Positions 9,401 through 19,331 of a stretch of 64,000 nt of DNA are shown here, piece by piece. How positions within the stretch are numbered: position 1 is the first letter of the stretch; each line of letters begins with the position of its first letter. The position numbers were made by a program, and so were the translations under genes. The stretch spans positions 124,001 to 188,000 of the forward strand of contig NZ_JAGEVG010000003.1 of assembly GCF_017581925.1 (NCBI RefSeq), given 5' to 3'. The notes under the pieces were generated by a model. That model did no database searches. It worked only from the letters and a program-made list of their open reading frames with translations, and was not told the DNA's origin. This DNA is from Gelidibacter pelagius (GTDB lineage: Bacteria > Bacteroidota > Bacteroidia > Flavobacteriales > Flavobacteriaceae).

Positions 9401-11338
9401 AGCGTCATCACAACCATTAAAATCGGCGAGTACAAATCCAGTGATTACAATATTGGTATGTAGTTCTATAGGAACTATAGTGAAGCAGCCGGTGATACCA
9501 TCAATGATTTTTAAATAGACAGTCTGCAATTCACTTACTATATTTTGATAATTGGTAGTATTGGCTATGGGATTAATCCCTGCTTCAGCATCTTCCTCTG
9601 ATTCATAGAAGTTTTCTGGAATATCCGTCAGATTATCCAAAAGATCATCTATTAAACTTGTTAGGTCAAAGGTTTCAAAACCTGTCCCGCCATATTCGCA
9701 GGCATTGATATATGGTTTATCAATTGCAGCCTTGGGCGGGTTAACCACTGACACATTCAATGTTGTGGTGCTGAAACAACCCGTATTGCCATCATAAACT
9801 CTTATATGAAATGTGTGATTCTGATTGCTGTTTGTATAGGGCGACACAACTGGATTATCTCCTGATGAAGCATCGATGGCGTTTAAATGATAACTCACAA
9901 AAAGATTGGGTGTATCGTTTGTGAGTTCAGAATCCATCTGTCTAAGATCAATTTCTGTAATGCCATCAGAAGTACCATCGGTATCGCAAACTATCAAAGG
10001 ATCGGGAGCTGTAACAGTGGGAAATGGATTGACAATTAAACGGACTCCGGAAAAAGTGAGGCAGCCATTATCGATATCCTGAATTCTTATAAAAATAATT
10101 TGTGGACTCTCTCTGTTTTGGATAGGCGATAAAATAGGATTATTCCCAGCTTCCGCTTCTTCCGGACTGAAGTGATAAGAGATGTTGTAATTTGATGGGG
10201 GCAGTAGTGTCAATACCTGATTAGTCCTTGAGGATAGATCGAAAATTTCCCGACCATTATTGGAAGGATCATCGCATAAGATATAATCTGGAATGTTGGC
10301 CAAAGTTTTTTGTGCATTTAAGGTGATGACGATATCATCTTCTATTTCACAAGTTTTATTATTAAGTTTTACACTTGCACTGACCTTATAATTTCCCGAT
10401 TGATTGACGGTGAGCATAGGGGTGTTGGCGCCGGCTATTAAGGTGCCGTTTCTGAACCATTTATAAGTAGCTAAGGGATTGTCGATACTTCCATTTAAAA
10501 TAGTTGATGTAGCACAAGTAGTAATATCTGGACCCAAGTCTACTGTGGCATTAAAACTATTGCCTTCGATGAAAACTGCAGAATCATAAAACGGATCCTT
10601 TTGATCTGCAACGACCAATTTAATATGGTATGCTACATTAGGTTTTATATTTGCGGTTGCAGTAAGTACGGTTGTTCTCCCATTATAATTGGTATCCCCA
10701 TCATTATAATCATGAAAATAGTTTGGATTTTCAGCTGGACAATGCCCGACAATCTCTGGACGTATCGTGGTGGTATTTACTGGTGTTGAAGTGCCTGGTA
10801 TTATGGCAATATTGGCATAAGGACTTGGAGAGCCGGCTTCCTTAATCAAAAAAGCAAATCCGTCAGAATAAATACAGGGATTGGTTCCCAAGTATTCTTC
10901 GGATGCCAAAATGTATCGGAATGCAATTTGGTTGGATGCAGATATGAAATCAAATTCGATGGACGTTGCGTTCATTGTACCGGCAATGCCCAATGCCGTT
11001 TCCAAATCTGGGTCAGTGCCCCAAGAAGTAGTGCCCTCAATAAGTGGATTTGTATTTAAGACATTCCCTGCCGAAAGTACATTTCCCGTGGTCAAAATAA
11101 GACCGTTTTGGAACGGAAAATTTGAGTTTTCTTTTGAAAATCGTCCAAAACTCGAAATGTTATCTGGCGCTCCATTGATACGAGATGAAATATTTGATAT
11201 TTCAACACAGCCTTGACCTAGCGTGTTTTGTATCAAGGCTTCTAATGACATCGTATTGGTTGTAGAAATCTGTTGTGCAGAGAGCATATAACAGAAGGCT
11301 ATAAAAATAATAGGAGTTAGAAAAGTTTTCTTTAACAT
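6488..11338 (-). CDS. Giant T9SS type B surface protein, choice-of-anchor L plus 11 repeats
   Basis: About 1616 residues from the ATG at 11338 (a GTG six bases upstream is also open). Order: signal peptide ending near SAQ; a choice-of-anchor L domain, about residues 30-270, with SNQIAFRYILASEEYLG and YSDGFAFLIKEAG; an Ig-like segment with YKWFRNGTLI; eleven repeats of about 90 residues (roughly 350-1340); an Ig/PKD-like segment with YLWSTGATTPEI; and a C-terminal type B sorting domain starting TPNNDGYFDTWHI and ending KGHFALKL. Each repeat opens with Cys and an acidic loop (CDTDQDG, CDDDLDG, CDIDADG), continues FDL...YH..., then IYVRVxN..TGC. I infer outer-membrane export by T9SS and a possible adhesion role. 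The ligand is unknown. Confidence 0.9.
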   Translation of the reverse strand: MLKKTFLTPIIFIAFCYMLSAQQISTTNTMSLEALIQNTLGQGCVEISNISSRINGAPDNISSFGRFSKENSNFPFQNGLILTTGNVLSAGNVLNTNPLIEGTTSWGTDPDLETALGIAGTMNATSIEFDFISASNQIAFRYILASEEYLGTNPCIYSDGFAFLIKEAGSPSPYANIAIIPGTSTPVNTTTIRPEIVGHCPAENPNYFHDYNDGDTNYNGRTTVLTATANIKPNVAYHIKLVVADQKDPFYDSAVFIEGNSFNATVDLGPDITTCATSTILNGSIDNPLATYKWFRNGTLIAGANTPMLTVNQSGNYKVSASVKLNNKTCEIEDDIVITLNAQKTLANIPDYILCDDPSNNGREIFDLSSRTNQVLTLLPPSNYNISYHFSPEEAEAGNNPILSPIQNRESPQIIFIRIQDIDNGCLTFSGVRLIVNPFPTVTAPDPLIVCDTDGTSDGITEIDLRQMDSELTNDTPNLFVSYHLNAIDASSGDNPVVSPYTNSNQNHTFHIRVYDGNTGCFSTTTLNVSVVNPPKAAIDKPYINACEYGGTGFETFDLTSLIDDLLDNLTDIPENFYESEEDAEAGINPIANTTNYQNIVSELQTVYLKIIDGITGCFTIVPIELHTNIVITGFVLADFNGCDDASLDGIVDFDLLEVESQLLNGYEGFEAIFYESQTDQENSMNALDKNVPYTVDSNIPPIPHPLYITVSGDDCDNFLTINLIVNPPITLQNLDPVIYCDTDQDGVANILLETFDAYVSQGVNGANVRYFETEEDALNNEPTLDPQIYNEGNPITIYARVTNTMTTCYDVTPLTIQIELPPEIIGDAEITECDDDLDGYYFVDLTSKIPELVADTTGLTISFHNNYNLALSGDDPIPNPENYNSPTQYIAVRVEDDITGCASIANLNVYINTLPQFIPISNFENCEAAGNPIADFYFYEKDEEILNGQTGKHVLYFRTSEDAENRVNVIDKFAPYPNTSSPQTVYVRVEATTDPGCYGTASFALEVGSLPPFNAPEDEFICDDLSNDEIVTFDLNTKISEISKGINEPIDITLYTSEEDAKDNVNPITDLTNYTNTVNPQPIFARIENGTYCHALTKFSINVVQLPAVTTPSDLVACDIDADGSVIFDLTVVEIDVLDLRQDNIIITYHESLEGAETDSQIIPNPENYKNTSINQTVYIKINNTVSNCFVNLPINLKVNLPPEINDFKNHLICSNPENSFNLITIDNLITPESNISLSYYSTQKDADDDENAISTDYIYTTTNDRIYARLENSVTGCISFYDFYLVVLPLPLANTPDDLENCDDDFDGLFAFDLSQQTNTILGNSQNLNNYDVSYHDSQRSANSGTNPLENIYSATDGQIIYVRVTNVTTGCFSTTQFSAIVHPRPFVTITDQILCIDNLPLVVNAITNNTADTYLWSTGATTPEIDITNIGTYSVMVTSSFGCQTFQEFEVMASESATIDATETVDFSDPNNITITISGIGNYLYSLDDGPPQESNIFRNVTLGYHTIAIIDLNGCAKTNKEVVVIDAPKFVTPNNDGYFDTWHISGIETLPGSVINIFDRYGKHITTLTSSSQGWDGTYNGQIMPSSDYWFVGKIKKNDNIFEVKGHFALKL

Positions 11339-11410
11339 TAACACGGTACTTAAAACAGAAAAAGAATGAGAATCTTGTAGTTAGCAATCAATTACGGGTT
11401 TTAAAAGTAC

Positions 11411-11437
11411 CAAAAAACCCTCAATATCGAGGGTTTT
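11411..11437 (-). terminator. Terminator downstream of the second giant surface-protein gene
   Basis: Arms AAAACCCTC (11414-11422) and GAGGGTTTT (11429-11437) with a six-base loop; read on the minus strand the stem runs into six T residues. It sits about 65 bases after the stop of the 11503-16320 gene, so the next gene downstream needs its own promoter. Confidence 0.75.
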
Positions 11438-11502
11438 ATTGTTAATATGAAAATTTTATAGCTGAAATGCTGTTTTTTAATAGAGCACTTACCGAATTGG
11501 AT

Positions 11503-14500
11503 TTAGCGTTTTAATGCAAAGTGACCTTTGAGCTGAAACGACTTGTTGTCTTTTTTGACGTCTGCCACAAACCAATAGTCTGAGGCTGGCATTTTATGCC
11601 CGTTGTGGGTGCCGTCCCAACCTTTTGAATTAGAGGTTAATTGAGCCAATTGTTTACCATAACGATCATAGATATAAATGACAGTTCCGGGTAGGGTTTC
11701 CACCCCTGTAATATGCCATGTGTCAAAGTAACCATCATCATTTGGGGTCATAAACTTTGGAGTATCGATGACTACGACTTCTTTGGTGACTTCAGAGCAG
11801 CCGTTCAAATCAATAACTGTAATTAAATTAGGACCAATCGGCACTCTCTCAAAAACATTCGATTCTTGAGGAGCATTGTCATTTAACACGTACAAATAAT
11901 TTCCAATTCCACTTATGGTCACGGTAATATTATTTGGATCAGAAAAATCGACAGTTTCTGTAAATTCAATTATCGCGGATTCTGATTCTATGATATTAAA
12001 AACCTGAGTTGTTTCACAACCAAATATAGTCGTCACGTTCACCCAATAGGTACCAATTTCCGTAATTTCAATTTCTGGAGTCGTTTCGTTGGTTGACCAC
12101 AAATAAATGTCATCTGTAATATTGGTGTTGGCACTCACCAAAAGTGGGCCTCTGTCCAAACAAATAACCTGATCAGGAATATCCACTATTGGTCGAGGGT
12201 GCACGTAGGTTTGGAAGTTCGTGGTATTGTAGCAACCCGTTGTGTTGTTTTCAATTCTTACATAAATAGTCTGTAAATCGGTTGCAGCATAAAAGGTGCT
12301 GAGCGCATTTGAGCCAGCGTTTGCGGCCTCGTAAGTTTCATAATATGAAATTCGGAATTCCTCAGGGCTCTGGCCACCAAGAACTTTGGTGTTCTGTTGC
12401 GAAAGATCAAAAGTATATAAACCATCAAAATCGTCATCACAGTGTTCTAAATCTGGAGCAACGTTTGCAATAGGCAATGGATCGATTTTTAATATAAATT
12501 GATGAGTTGTGAAACAAAAGGTTGTAGCATTCTCTATTCGGACATAAATTTTTTCTACCGCGGATTTATGGCGAAAATTTTTGTTAAGCGCGTTGGTGGC
12601 ATCCAATGCATCTTTTTTAGTTTTATGATATGAAATATTCACATTTGAAGTGTTTTCAACCAGCAGTTCATCTACTTCCATTAAGTCATACTCATGTGCT
12701 TCATTATCACATATTGATAGACTTGTAATGGGATTAAATACCGGTGGTTGATTGACAACTAATTCTAACGGTATGGATAAAAAACAGTTTGAAATGCTAT
12801 TGGTAAGTCGCACATAAACTGTTTGCGGATTGGAAATATTTTTGTAGGATTCTGGTGCTGTAATAGGGTTGATCTCTGCCTCCAAATCTTCTGCAGTTTC
12901 ATAGTAGGCAACGACAAGATTATTCTGTCGTACTTCCAAAATATCAATTTCAGATTGTCTTAAATTGAAGGTCATCTGGCCGTCATAATCTGTGTCACAT
13001 TGAACGATTGGCTTTGATGGATTGGCGTCTGGAGCTTTGATGACTCCCAAACTAAAGTCGGTTATGGACGCACAAATACTACCATTTTCAATGCGAGCAT
13101 AAATCTTTTGTGGGTTTTTTGTGTTGGCATATTTTGTATTGAGAGGATTCACTGCATTCTGGGCATTGGCATAACTCGTATAAAATGTAATATGCAAATT
13201 ATCCTGAATTCCTGCTGAGATTTCCGCGATCTTTTCTGATAGATCGAAAATCTCAGTGGAATCATTCGAGATGTCATCACAGACAAACCAATCTGAGGCC
13301 ACATTAAATTCTGGGCTTGTACCCACTTCAATATTGAATGATGATGTTCCGTAGCAGGTCATATCTGAAGTGTTTTCTACCCTCACGAAAATCCTTTGAG
13401 GATTGCTGATGTTCCCATAAATCTCCGTCTTATTTATCGCATTTGTTCTATTATCGGCATCTTCTTGGTTTAAATAATAAGATGCTACCTTACCATTTTG
13501 TCCATTTAAAATCTCAGAGTCTTTAGTATTAAATATAAATTCTCCAAAGCCATCACTGGGATTTTCACAATAGATGTAATCACTAATACTAGTGAAAACC
13601 GGTAAAGTATTGATGATAATTTTGATCGGTTCTATGGAATGACAACCGGTCAATTGGTTTTCAACCCGAACGAATACGGCTTGTGTATTGGCATTATAAC
13701 TGGTAATGTCGGTTAGAGGCTCAGTATTGAGTTCGGCATGCTCTAATGATTTATGGAAAGAAAATATCCTGTTATTTCTGTCCGTCACCAATTCGTTGAT
13801 TGTAGTGCTTAAATCTATAATTTTAAAACCGTCCTGGTCGTCATCACAAATGATGATATCTTCTGGAGTAATTGTTTCTGGTGCAGGGAGAACTGTAATT
13901 TCAAAACTCTTTATATCTGAACAGCCTGTAGTATTTGAAGTTGTTCTAGTATAAAGTCTTAACGGATTGCTGGTATTCGTATAGAAATTTGGCAGTGCAT
14001 TGCTGTTATTATCAGCGTCATCTTGAGTTTCAAAATAACGGACGGTATAACCATCTTCGCCGTTGGTAATGGCACTTGAAAATGAATTCAGATCAATAGA
14101 GGTGTTGCCATCTTGGTCGTTGTCACAATAAGTAACAGATCCTATCGATGGGAAGTCGATGACAGGATTCAGCAATAATTGTATTTCCGAAATTTCCGAA
14201 CAACTGCTGTTTTTTAAAGTAATATAGAGCGTTTTTGGAAATGCTGTTGGCATATATGGAAAGGCAGGATTTAAGGCATTGGTTTGGTCTTCAATGGTTT
14301 CGTAGAATGTAATTGTCACATCGGGAAGATCATTAATAATGACCTCTGCAATATTGTTCAAGTCAAATGACGGTAGATCTCCATCCTTAACATCGCAAAT
14401 AGAAAAATCTTCAATACGTGTGCCAGTCAATAAAAGATTGGTATGAACCTCAAATGAAGTTACAGAAGCACAACCTGATTCATCATCGAGCACTCTAATG

Positions 14501-16320
14501 TATAAGGTTTGAAAACTTTGTTTCGTATTTGTATATGCTGAAGGATCGGGGATGGCATTGGTTCCGGATAATGCCTCATCATAAATTTCATGAAACGTTA
14601 CTGAAACACCAGTCAGCCCATTTAAAACATCTGGAGTGATGTCGTTGAGATTAAATTGGGAAAATCCGTCATGCTCAGGATCACAGGCATCCAAAAAGTG
14701 ATCGCCTGTATTTATTGCAGGTTTATCAAGAACTATTAAATTGAGAGTTGTGGTACTTGCACAACCTGTTTCTACATTAGAAACCCTTACGTATAGTGTT
14801 TCGGTTCTTGACTGATTGTTATATGGAGAAGCAATCGCATTGATACCTTCTTGTGCGTCAGATTGCGTATGGTAATATCCAACAATTAAATCTGCTTGTC
14901 CGTTTGTGATTTCATCATCTTTTTCCGTTAGGTCAATAGATGACATACCGTTTTGAGTAACATCTTCACAAGCAAACAGGTCTGTTGGTGTTACAATTTG
15001 AGGAAGCTGATGAACGACCAAATTGAACGAAGCGTATGCCAAACAGCCATTGACCGTATCTTCAATTCTCACAAATATGGGTTGCGGGTTAATGGTGTTT
15101 GTTATAGGTGCAGTAATAGCGTCGTTGTTTTCATGAGCGCTATCATATGTATAATGATAGGAAATGGAGTATTCCGATTTAGGAACCGCTTTTAAAACTT
15201 CAGCATTTTTAGTATTAAGATCGAAAACACCAAAACCATCTCCAGAAATATCATCACAAATCCCAAAATCAGAAATTTCTGAAGCTGTTTGGGTTGAACT
15301 TAAAACAAGGGCCACACTATCGTCGATTGTACAGGCCCCATTTCCTAAAGGAATATCAATTTTTACGGTGTAAACTCCAGATTGAAGTGCTATTAATGTA
15401 GGTTGCGTTTCGCCAGGTAAAAGTTCATTATTTAAAAACCATGAATAAACCCCGTCCGGATTATCGATATTGCCATCCAAGGTTAAGCGGTCGGCGCAGG
15501 TGGTGATGTCCTCTCCCAAGTCGACAACGGCGGAAAAACTATTGCCTTCAATAAAAACAGCAGAATCATAATTGGAATCGGTTTGATCAGCGATAATCAA
15601 TTTGATATGGTAAACAACATTTGGGACCGTATTTGCCGTGGCAGTCATCACTTTTGTTCGACCGTCATAATTGGTGTCCCCTAAACCATAACCATCAAAA
15701 TAATCTTCATTTGATGCTGCACAAAAGCCAACAATTTCGTTGTGAATGGTATTTGTATTTACGGGAATGTCGGTACCAGGAATAATGGCGATATTTTGAT
15801 AAGGGTCATTGGTCCCTGCGCGTTTGATTAAGAACGCGAAGCCATCTGAATAATCACAAGGATAGTTTCCATAATATTCTTCAGAAGCTAAAATATAATT
15901 AAATTGAATCTGGTTGGAGAGTGATGAAAATTCAAATTCTATTACGGTAGCATTTAGTGTATTTGAAATGCCCAAGGCTTCTTCAAGGTCAGGGTCGGAA
16001 AGCCATTTGCTATTACCATCATTTAAAGTTTTATCATTCTTTATATTACCAGCTGAATCTGCTTTCCCAGTGGAAAGGATTATTCCATTTTCAAACGGAA
16101 AATTAGAGTTGCCGCGTTCAAAATATCCAAAACTTGAAAAACCGTTGATCGATCCGTTTATAGGTGAAGCTACATCAGAAATCTCAACACAACCCTGAAT
16201 TAAATGATTTGTAATAAGTTGTTCGGGGTCGACACTGCTATCAATAGATATTTGTTGACTAAATACCTGGTGACATAAAACACATGCAAAAGCAAGGAGG
16301 GAAGTTCGGAAGGATTTCAT
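11503..16320 (-). CDS. Giant T9SS type B surface protein, paralog of the preceding gene
   Basis: 1605 residues with the same architecture as the neighbour at 6488-11338: signal peptide (ending HQVFSQ), choice-of-anchor L domain (FNYILASEEYYG, YSDGFAFLIKRAG), Ig-like segment (YSWFLNNELL), eleven Cys/Asp repeats (CDNDQDG, CDDDQDG, CDTDYDG, CDDDFDG among them), an Ig-like block with WSTNETTPEIEI, and the type B sorting domain (TPNDDGYFDTWHI ... KGHFALKR). The two proteins have the same number of repeats, and their last 250 residues are close to identical in layout, so they arose by whole-gene duplication followed by heavy divergence. T9SS export is inferred from the C-terminal domain. A terminator follows the gene. 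Confidence 0.9.
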   Translation of the reverse strand: MKSFRTSLLAFACVLCHQVFSQQISIDSSVDPEQLITNHLIQGCVEISDVASPINGSINGFSSFGYFERGNSNFPFENGIILSTGKADSAGNIKNDKTLNDGNSKWLSDPDLEEALGISNTLNATVIEFEFSSLSNQIQFNYILASEEYYGNYPCDYSDGFAFLIKRAGTNDPYQNIAIIPGTDIPVNTNTIHNEIVGFCAASNEDYFDGYGLGDTNYDGRTKVMTATANTVPNVVYHIKLIIADQTDSNYDSAVFIEGNSFSAVVDLGEDITTCADRLTLDGNIDNPDGVYSWFLNNELLPGETQPTLIALQSGVYTVKIDIPLGNGACTIDDSVALVLSSTQTASEISDFGICDDISGDGFGVFDLNTKNAEVLKAVPKSEYSISYHYTYDSAHENNDAITAPITNTINPQPIFVRIEDTVNGCLAYASFNLVVHQLPQIVTPTDLFACEDVTQNGMSSIDLTEKDDEITNGQADLIVGYYHTQSDAQEGINAIASPYNNQSRTETLYVRVSNVETGCASTTTLNLIVLDKPAINTGDHFLDACDPEHDGFSQFNLNDITPDVLNGLTGVSVTFHEIYDEALSGTNAIPDPSAYTNTKQSFQTLYIRVLDDESGCASVTSFEVHTNLLLTGTRIEDFSICDVKDGDLPSFDLNNIAEVIINDLPDVTITFYETIEDQTNALNPAFPYMPTAFPKTLYITLKNSSCSEISEIQLLLNPVIDFPSIGSVTYCDNDQDGNTSIDLNSFSSAITNGEDGYTVRYFETQDDADNNSNALPNFYTNTSNPLRLYTRTTSNTTGCSDIKSFEITVLPAPETITPEDIIICDDDQDGFKIIDLSTTINELVTDRNNRIFSFHKSLEHAELNTEPLTDITSYNANTQAVFVRVENQLTGCHSIEPIKIIINTLPVFTSISDYIYCENPSDGFGEFIFNTKDSEILNGQNGKVASYYLNQEDADNRTNAINKTEIYGNISNPQRIFVRVENTSDMTCYGTSSFNIEVGTSPEFNVASDWFVCDDISNDSTEIFDLSEKIAEISAGIQDNLHITFYTSYANAQNAVNPLNTKYANTKNPQKIYARIENGSICASITDFSLGVIKAPDANPSKPIVQCDTDYDGQMTFNLRQSEIDILEVRQNNLVVAYYETAEDLEAEINPITAPESYKNISNPQTVYVRLTNSISNCFLSIPLELVVNQPPVFNPITSLSICDNEAHEYDLMEVDELLVENTSNVNISYHKTKKDALDATNALNKNFRHKSAVEKIYVRIENATTFCFTTHQFILKIDPLPIANVAPDLEHCDDDFDGLYTFDLSQQNTKVLGGQSPEEFRISYYETYEAANAGSNALSTFYAATDLQTIYVRIENNTTGCYNTTNFQTYVHPRPIVDIPDQVICLDRGPLLVSANTNITDDIYLWSTNETTPEIEITEIGTYWVNVTTIFGCETTQVFNIIESESAIIEFTETVDFSDPNNITVTISGIGNYLYVLNDNAPQESNVFERVPIGPNLITVIDLNGCSEVTKEVVVIDTPKFMTPNDDGYFDTWHITGVETLPGTVIYIYDRYGKQLAQLTSNSKGWDGTHNGHKMPASDYWFVADVKKDNKSFQLKGHFALKR

Positions 16321-16645
16321 TGTTTATAGGTTAAGTTTAGTCGGGAGAGAATTCATTTTAGGGGAATGAAACCTCAGTATCATTTAATTGGGCCCGAAAA
16401 ATAACTAATTTTTAGACGAAATACAATAAAACACGATGAACTACAATGAACTTTAACTTTTAATCTGGATTCACTGGTTTTATTAGGATTTAAAGCCAGT
16501 AATCATGAGAAATTCCTTGGAGATACAAATTCAAAAACTAACAGTCGAGGGTCTATTTTGGAAGTCTTAAAACAATACCTGTAAAACCAGCGTCTGAAAT
16601 TAACTGATTGGTTCAGATTTAAATGAAATAGGGTCCACGCTTTGA
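16321..16645. other. AT-rich gap between surface-protein genes, nothing recognised
   Basis: 325 bases between the start of the second giant gene and the stop of the third. I found no ORF, no terminator hairpin with a T-run and no TAnnTTTG box on the minus strand. The promoter of the second giant gene is expected here but was not identified. Confidence 0.5.
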
Positions 16646-19090
16646 TTAACGTTTGAGACTAAAGTGCCCTTTTAAAACCCTACCGTCTTGCAGGGTCACT
16701 GAAAACCAATAATCATTTGTTGGCATTGGCTTTCCAATAAAATTTCCGTCCCAACCATTGCTGAGTGGATTAAGTTCTTTGAGCAACTTGCCCATTCTAT
16801 CAAAAATATAAATGGTGGTTTTGGGTTGAAACTGGCTATTGATGCCAAGCACTTGCCAATGGTCATTGAAACCGTCATTGTTTGGCGTGAAATACTTTGG
16901 AAACCCAATCACCGAAACATCTTCCTGAATGATGCCACAACCGTTAATATCTCTAATGTAGAGAATATGGAGGCCAGCAGGAACATTGTTAAAAGTAGTA
17001 CTATCCTGATAAGGGCCATGGCTATTGTCAAGGGCATATTCATAGTCTCCTTCTCCTGAAACCAATACTTCAATGGTATTGTTTTGGGTGGCATCCGTAA
17101 TGTTGATATCTGTTATGGTGGCTATATTTGAAGGTAATACATGAATCGTTCTGTCCTTAAAACAGTTGTTTGAGTTGGATACCCTAACGGTATAGGTCCC
17201 TGGAGCATCGATCATTATTTCAGAAGTATTTTCACCTGTAGACCAGGCATAAGTATAGTTGGTGGGGTTGTCATCAATAATTCCTCCAGTGATAGTGATT
17301 TTCTCTGGGAATTTGTTCAGACAGTAAATGGCTTCATCTTCCAATACAATATTTGGCATTCTAAATACCGTCAAGTTGACCTCACTAATGCCATAGCAAG
17401 CATTAGTGTTCTCGACCCTTGCATAAATAGTTTGCGAATAAGGGATTGTATTCATGAAAATATTTGGAAGCGGATTGTTTTCCAAAAGCGCATCGTCATA
17501 AGTTTCATAATAGAATAGAGACAGTCCGTTTGGCAAGTTGTTTAAAACGGTATCATCGGCGTCAGAAAGGTTGAAATCATAGTATCCATCTTCATTTCCG
17601 TCATTGTCACAATGCTCAAGCACTGCATTGTTTGCTGAAGTTGAGCTGACCTCCAGATTCAACTGACCTATGCTAAAGCAACTCGTCAAATCGTTGGTGA
17701 CTTTGACCCACAATAATTGTGGGTTTGTGAGATTCTCAAATGAAGTACCGCTAATTTCATTAAGGTTATTTTCGGCATTTGTATAACTAAAATAATAAGA
17801 TAAACTTCTATTTGGAGCGCGACCGGTTATAACATCTTTGGCTTGGGCCAAATTAAAAATAGTCTTTCCGTCCGGAGTGCCATCTTCATCACACTGGATG
17901 AGCGTGGCGTCAAATGCATCGGGCAATGGATTGACCACAAGGTCCAATGTAGAAATACTCCTGCAGTTGGGGTTGAATGCGTCCTCAATCCTAACAAAAA
18001 TCTGTTGTTGATTTGGATCAACGTTGTAATAAGGGCTGGATAAGGGATTTGTGCTCATTTCTGCGGAAGCTTTCGACGCGTGATAACTAATATTAATAGA
18101 GGACGAATCTTGACCTTGTAAAATCTCGGGGTTTTTGGAGTTTAAATCGAAAAAAGTCTGTCCATTATTGTTGTTGCCATCAACGGTAGAATCGCAAAGT
18201 ATGTAAGGTGTGGGTGGGGCATAATTTGGTCCTAAATTTACCGTAAGAGAGAAATCGACGATTTCAAAACAACCTGTAATAGAGTTTGTTATCCTCACAA
18301 AAATATTTTGTGGATTGGAGATGTTTGTATATGTGCTTGGAAGCGGATTAATATTGATATTGGCGTCACTATCCGTAAGATGGTAACTAAGGGAAACATC
18401 AGTTTGTGTGCCCATGATTCGAGGCGTATTGACATCCAAATTAAAACTTGCCAAACCATCTTCAAAAGGCGTTAGAGTATCACATTTTTCCAAATCCAGC
18501 GGTGTTCCTGAACCTGCTTGATTGACTGGAGGTGAAGAGAATTCTGCCGTTCCCGTCCATTCCAACGTGAATCCACTATTTCCTATAGGTCTATCGATAA
18601 CAATGAAATAAGTGTCACCGGCCATGACATCCAGCCAACGGACAAAACTATTTCCGTCAGGTCCAGGACCTTCGGACGTATCGTTGGAGCTGTCATTCAT
18701 TCCCGTTAAATTATTGCTTAGGCCGGCAGCAGCTGGATTGGTCGTTGAGCATCGGATCGCTTGTCCAATATTATTACAGGGTACGTTGGGCCCGAAAACA
18801 AAAAAATCATAATCTTCTTGAATGGCCGTACTATTTGGACGTAGGGTAAAGCCTAAGGTTCCATCGGTAACCAAAGTCACTTGAAGCCAAATACTATTGT
18901 GTTCACTACTGCCACAGGTATTTGAATTATTTAGTTCTTGAACTCCAACTCCGTTGACATTTAGATTAATAGTGGAATTACCACAAATAATCACTGAATC
19001 AATACAGTCAGTTGGTTCCTGGGCATAGGAAACATGATTTATAAAAAGTATACTTAATAAAGACAGAATTTTAAGCAGTTTTTTCAACAA
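16646..19090 (-). CDS. T9SS type B surface protein, four repeats
   Basis: 814 residues, a shorter member of the same local family. Its signal peptide ends HVSYAQ. The N-terminal domain differs from its two neighbours: it begins DCIDSVIICGNSTINLNVNG and includes DYDFFVFGPNV and FVRWLDVMAGDTYFIVIDRP, a beta-sandwich module also seen at the start of other flavobacterial T9SS cargo. Four Cys/Asp repeats follow (LEKCDTL, YILCDST, LIQCDEDGTPDG, LEHCDNDGNEDG), then an Ig-like part (YAWSTGENTSEI) and the type B sorting domain (FTPNNDGFNDHWQV ... KGHFSLKR). The start must be TTG (19090 or 19087, the latter giving MKKLLKIL), because a TAA at 19100-19102 closes the frame upstream with no ATG between. 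Confidence 0.85.
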   Translation of the reverse strand: MLKKLLKILSLLSILFINHVSYAQEPTDCIDSVIICGNSTINLNVNGVGVQELNNSNTCGSSEHNSIWLQVTLVTDGTLGFTLRPNSTAIQEDYDFFVFGPNVPCNNIGQAIRCSTTNPAAAGLSNNLTGMNDSSNDTSEGPGPDGNSFVRWLDVMAGDTYFIVIDRPIGNSGFTLEWTGTAEFSSPPVNQAGSGTPLDLEKCDTLTPFEDGLASFNLDVNTPRIMGTQTDVSLSYHLTDSDANININPLPSTYTNISNPQNIFVRITNSITGCFEIVDFSLTVNLGPNYAPPTPYILCDSTVDGNNNNGQTFFDLNSKNPEILQGQDSSSINISYHASKASAEMSTNPLSSPYYNVDPNQQQIFVRIEDAFNPNCRSISTLDLVVNPLPDAFDATLIQCDEDGTPDGKTIFNLAQAKDVITGRAPNRSLSYYFSYTNAENNLNEISGTSFENLTNPQLLWVKVTNDLTSCFSIGQLNLEVSSTSANNAVLEHCDNDGNEDGYYDFNLSDADDTVLNNLPNGLSLFYYETYDDALLENNPLPNIFMNTIPYSQTIYARVENTNACYGISEVNLTVFRMPNIVLEDEAIYCLNKFPEKITITGGIIDDNPTNYTYAWSTGENTSEIMIDAPGTYTVRVSNSNNCFKDRTIHVLPSNIATITDINITDATQNNTIEVLVSGEGDYEYALDNSHGPYQDSTTFNNVPAGLHILYIRDINGCGIIQEDVSVIGFPKYFTPNNDGFNDHWQVLGINSQFQPKTTIYIFDRMGKLLKELNPLSNGWDGNFIGKPMPTNDYWFSVTLQDGRVLKGHFSLKR

Positions 19091-19331
19091 GGTATCGCTT
19101 TAGGATATAGGACAATAAAAAAATGGTTTTGAAAGATTAATGAAAATCAAGAATCGTCAAATTGGTTTAATTGTCCATCCATAAAAAAGATAATTTCATA
19201 ATCGAAATTACTAAAAACGAGCCATGGTATATCCGAAGATCATTGTACCAAAATTCATTTTATAAAAAACGTGAATTTGGAGTTGTATTAAGATTTTGTC
19301 TTTTCAAAGATGTCAATTGTGATCAAATATA

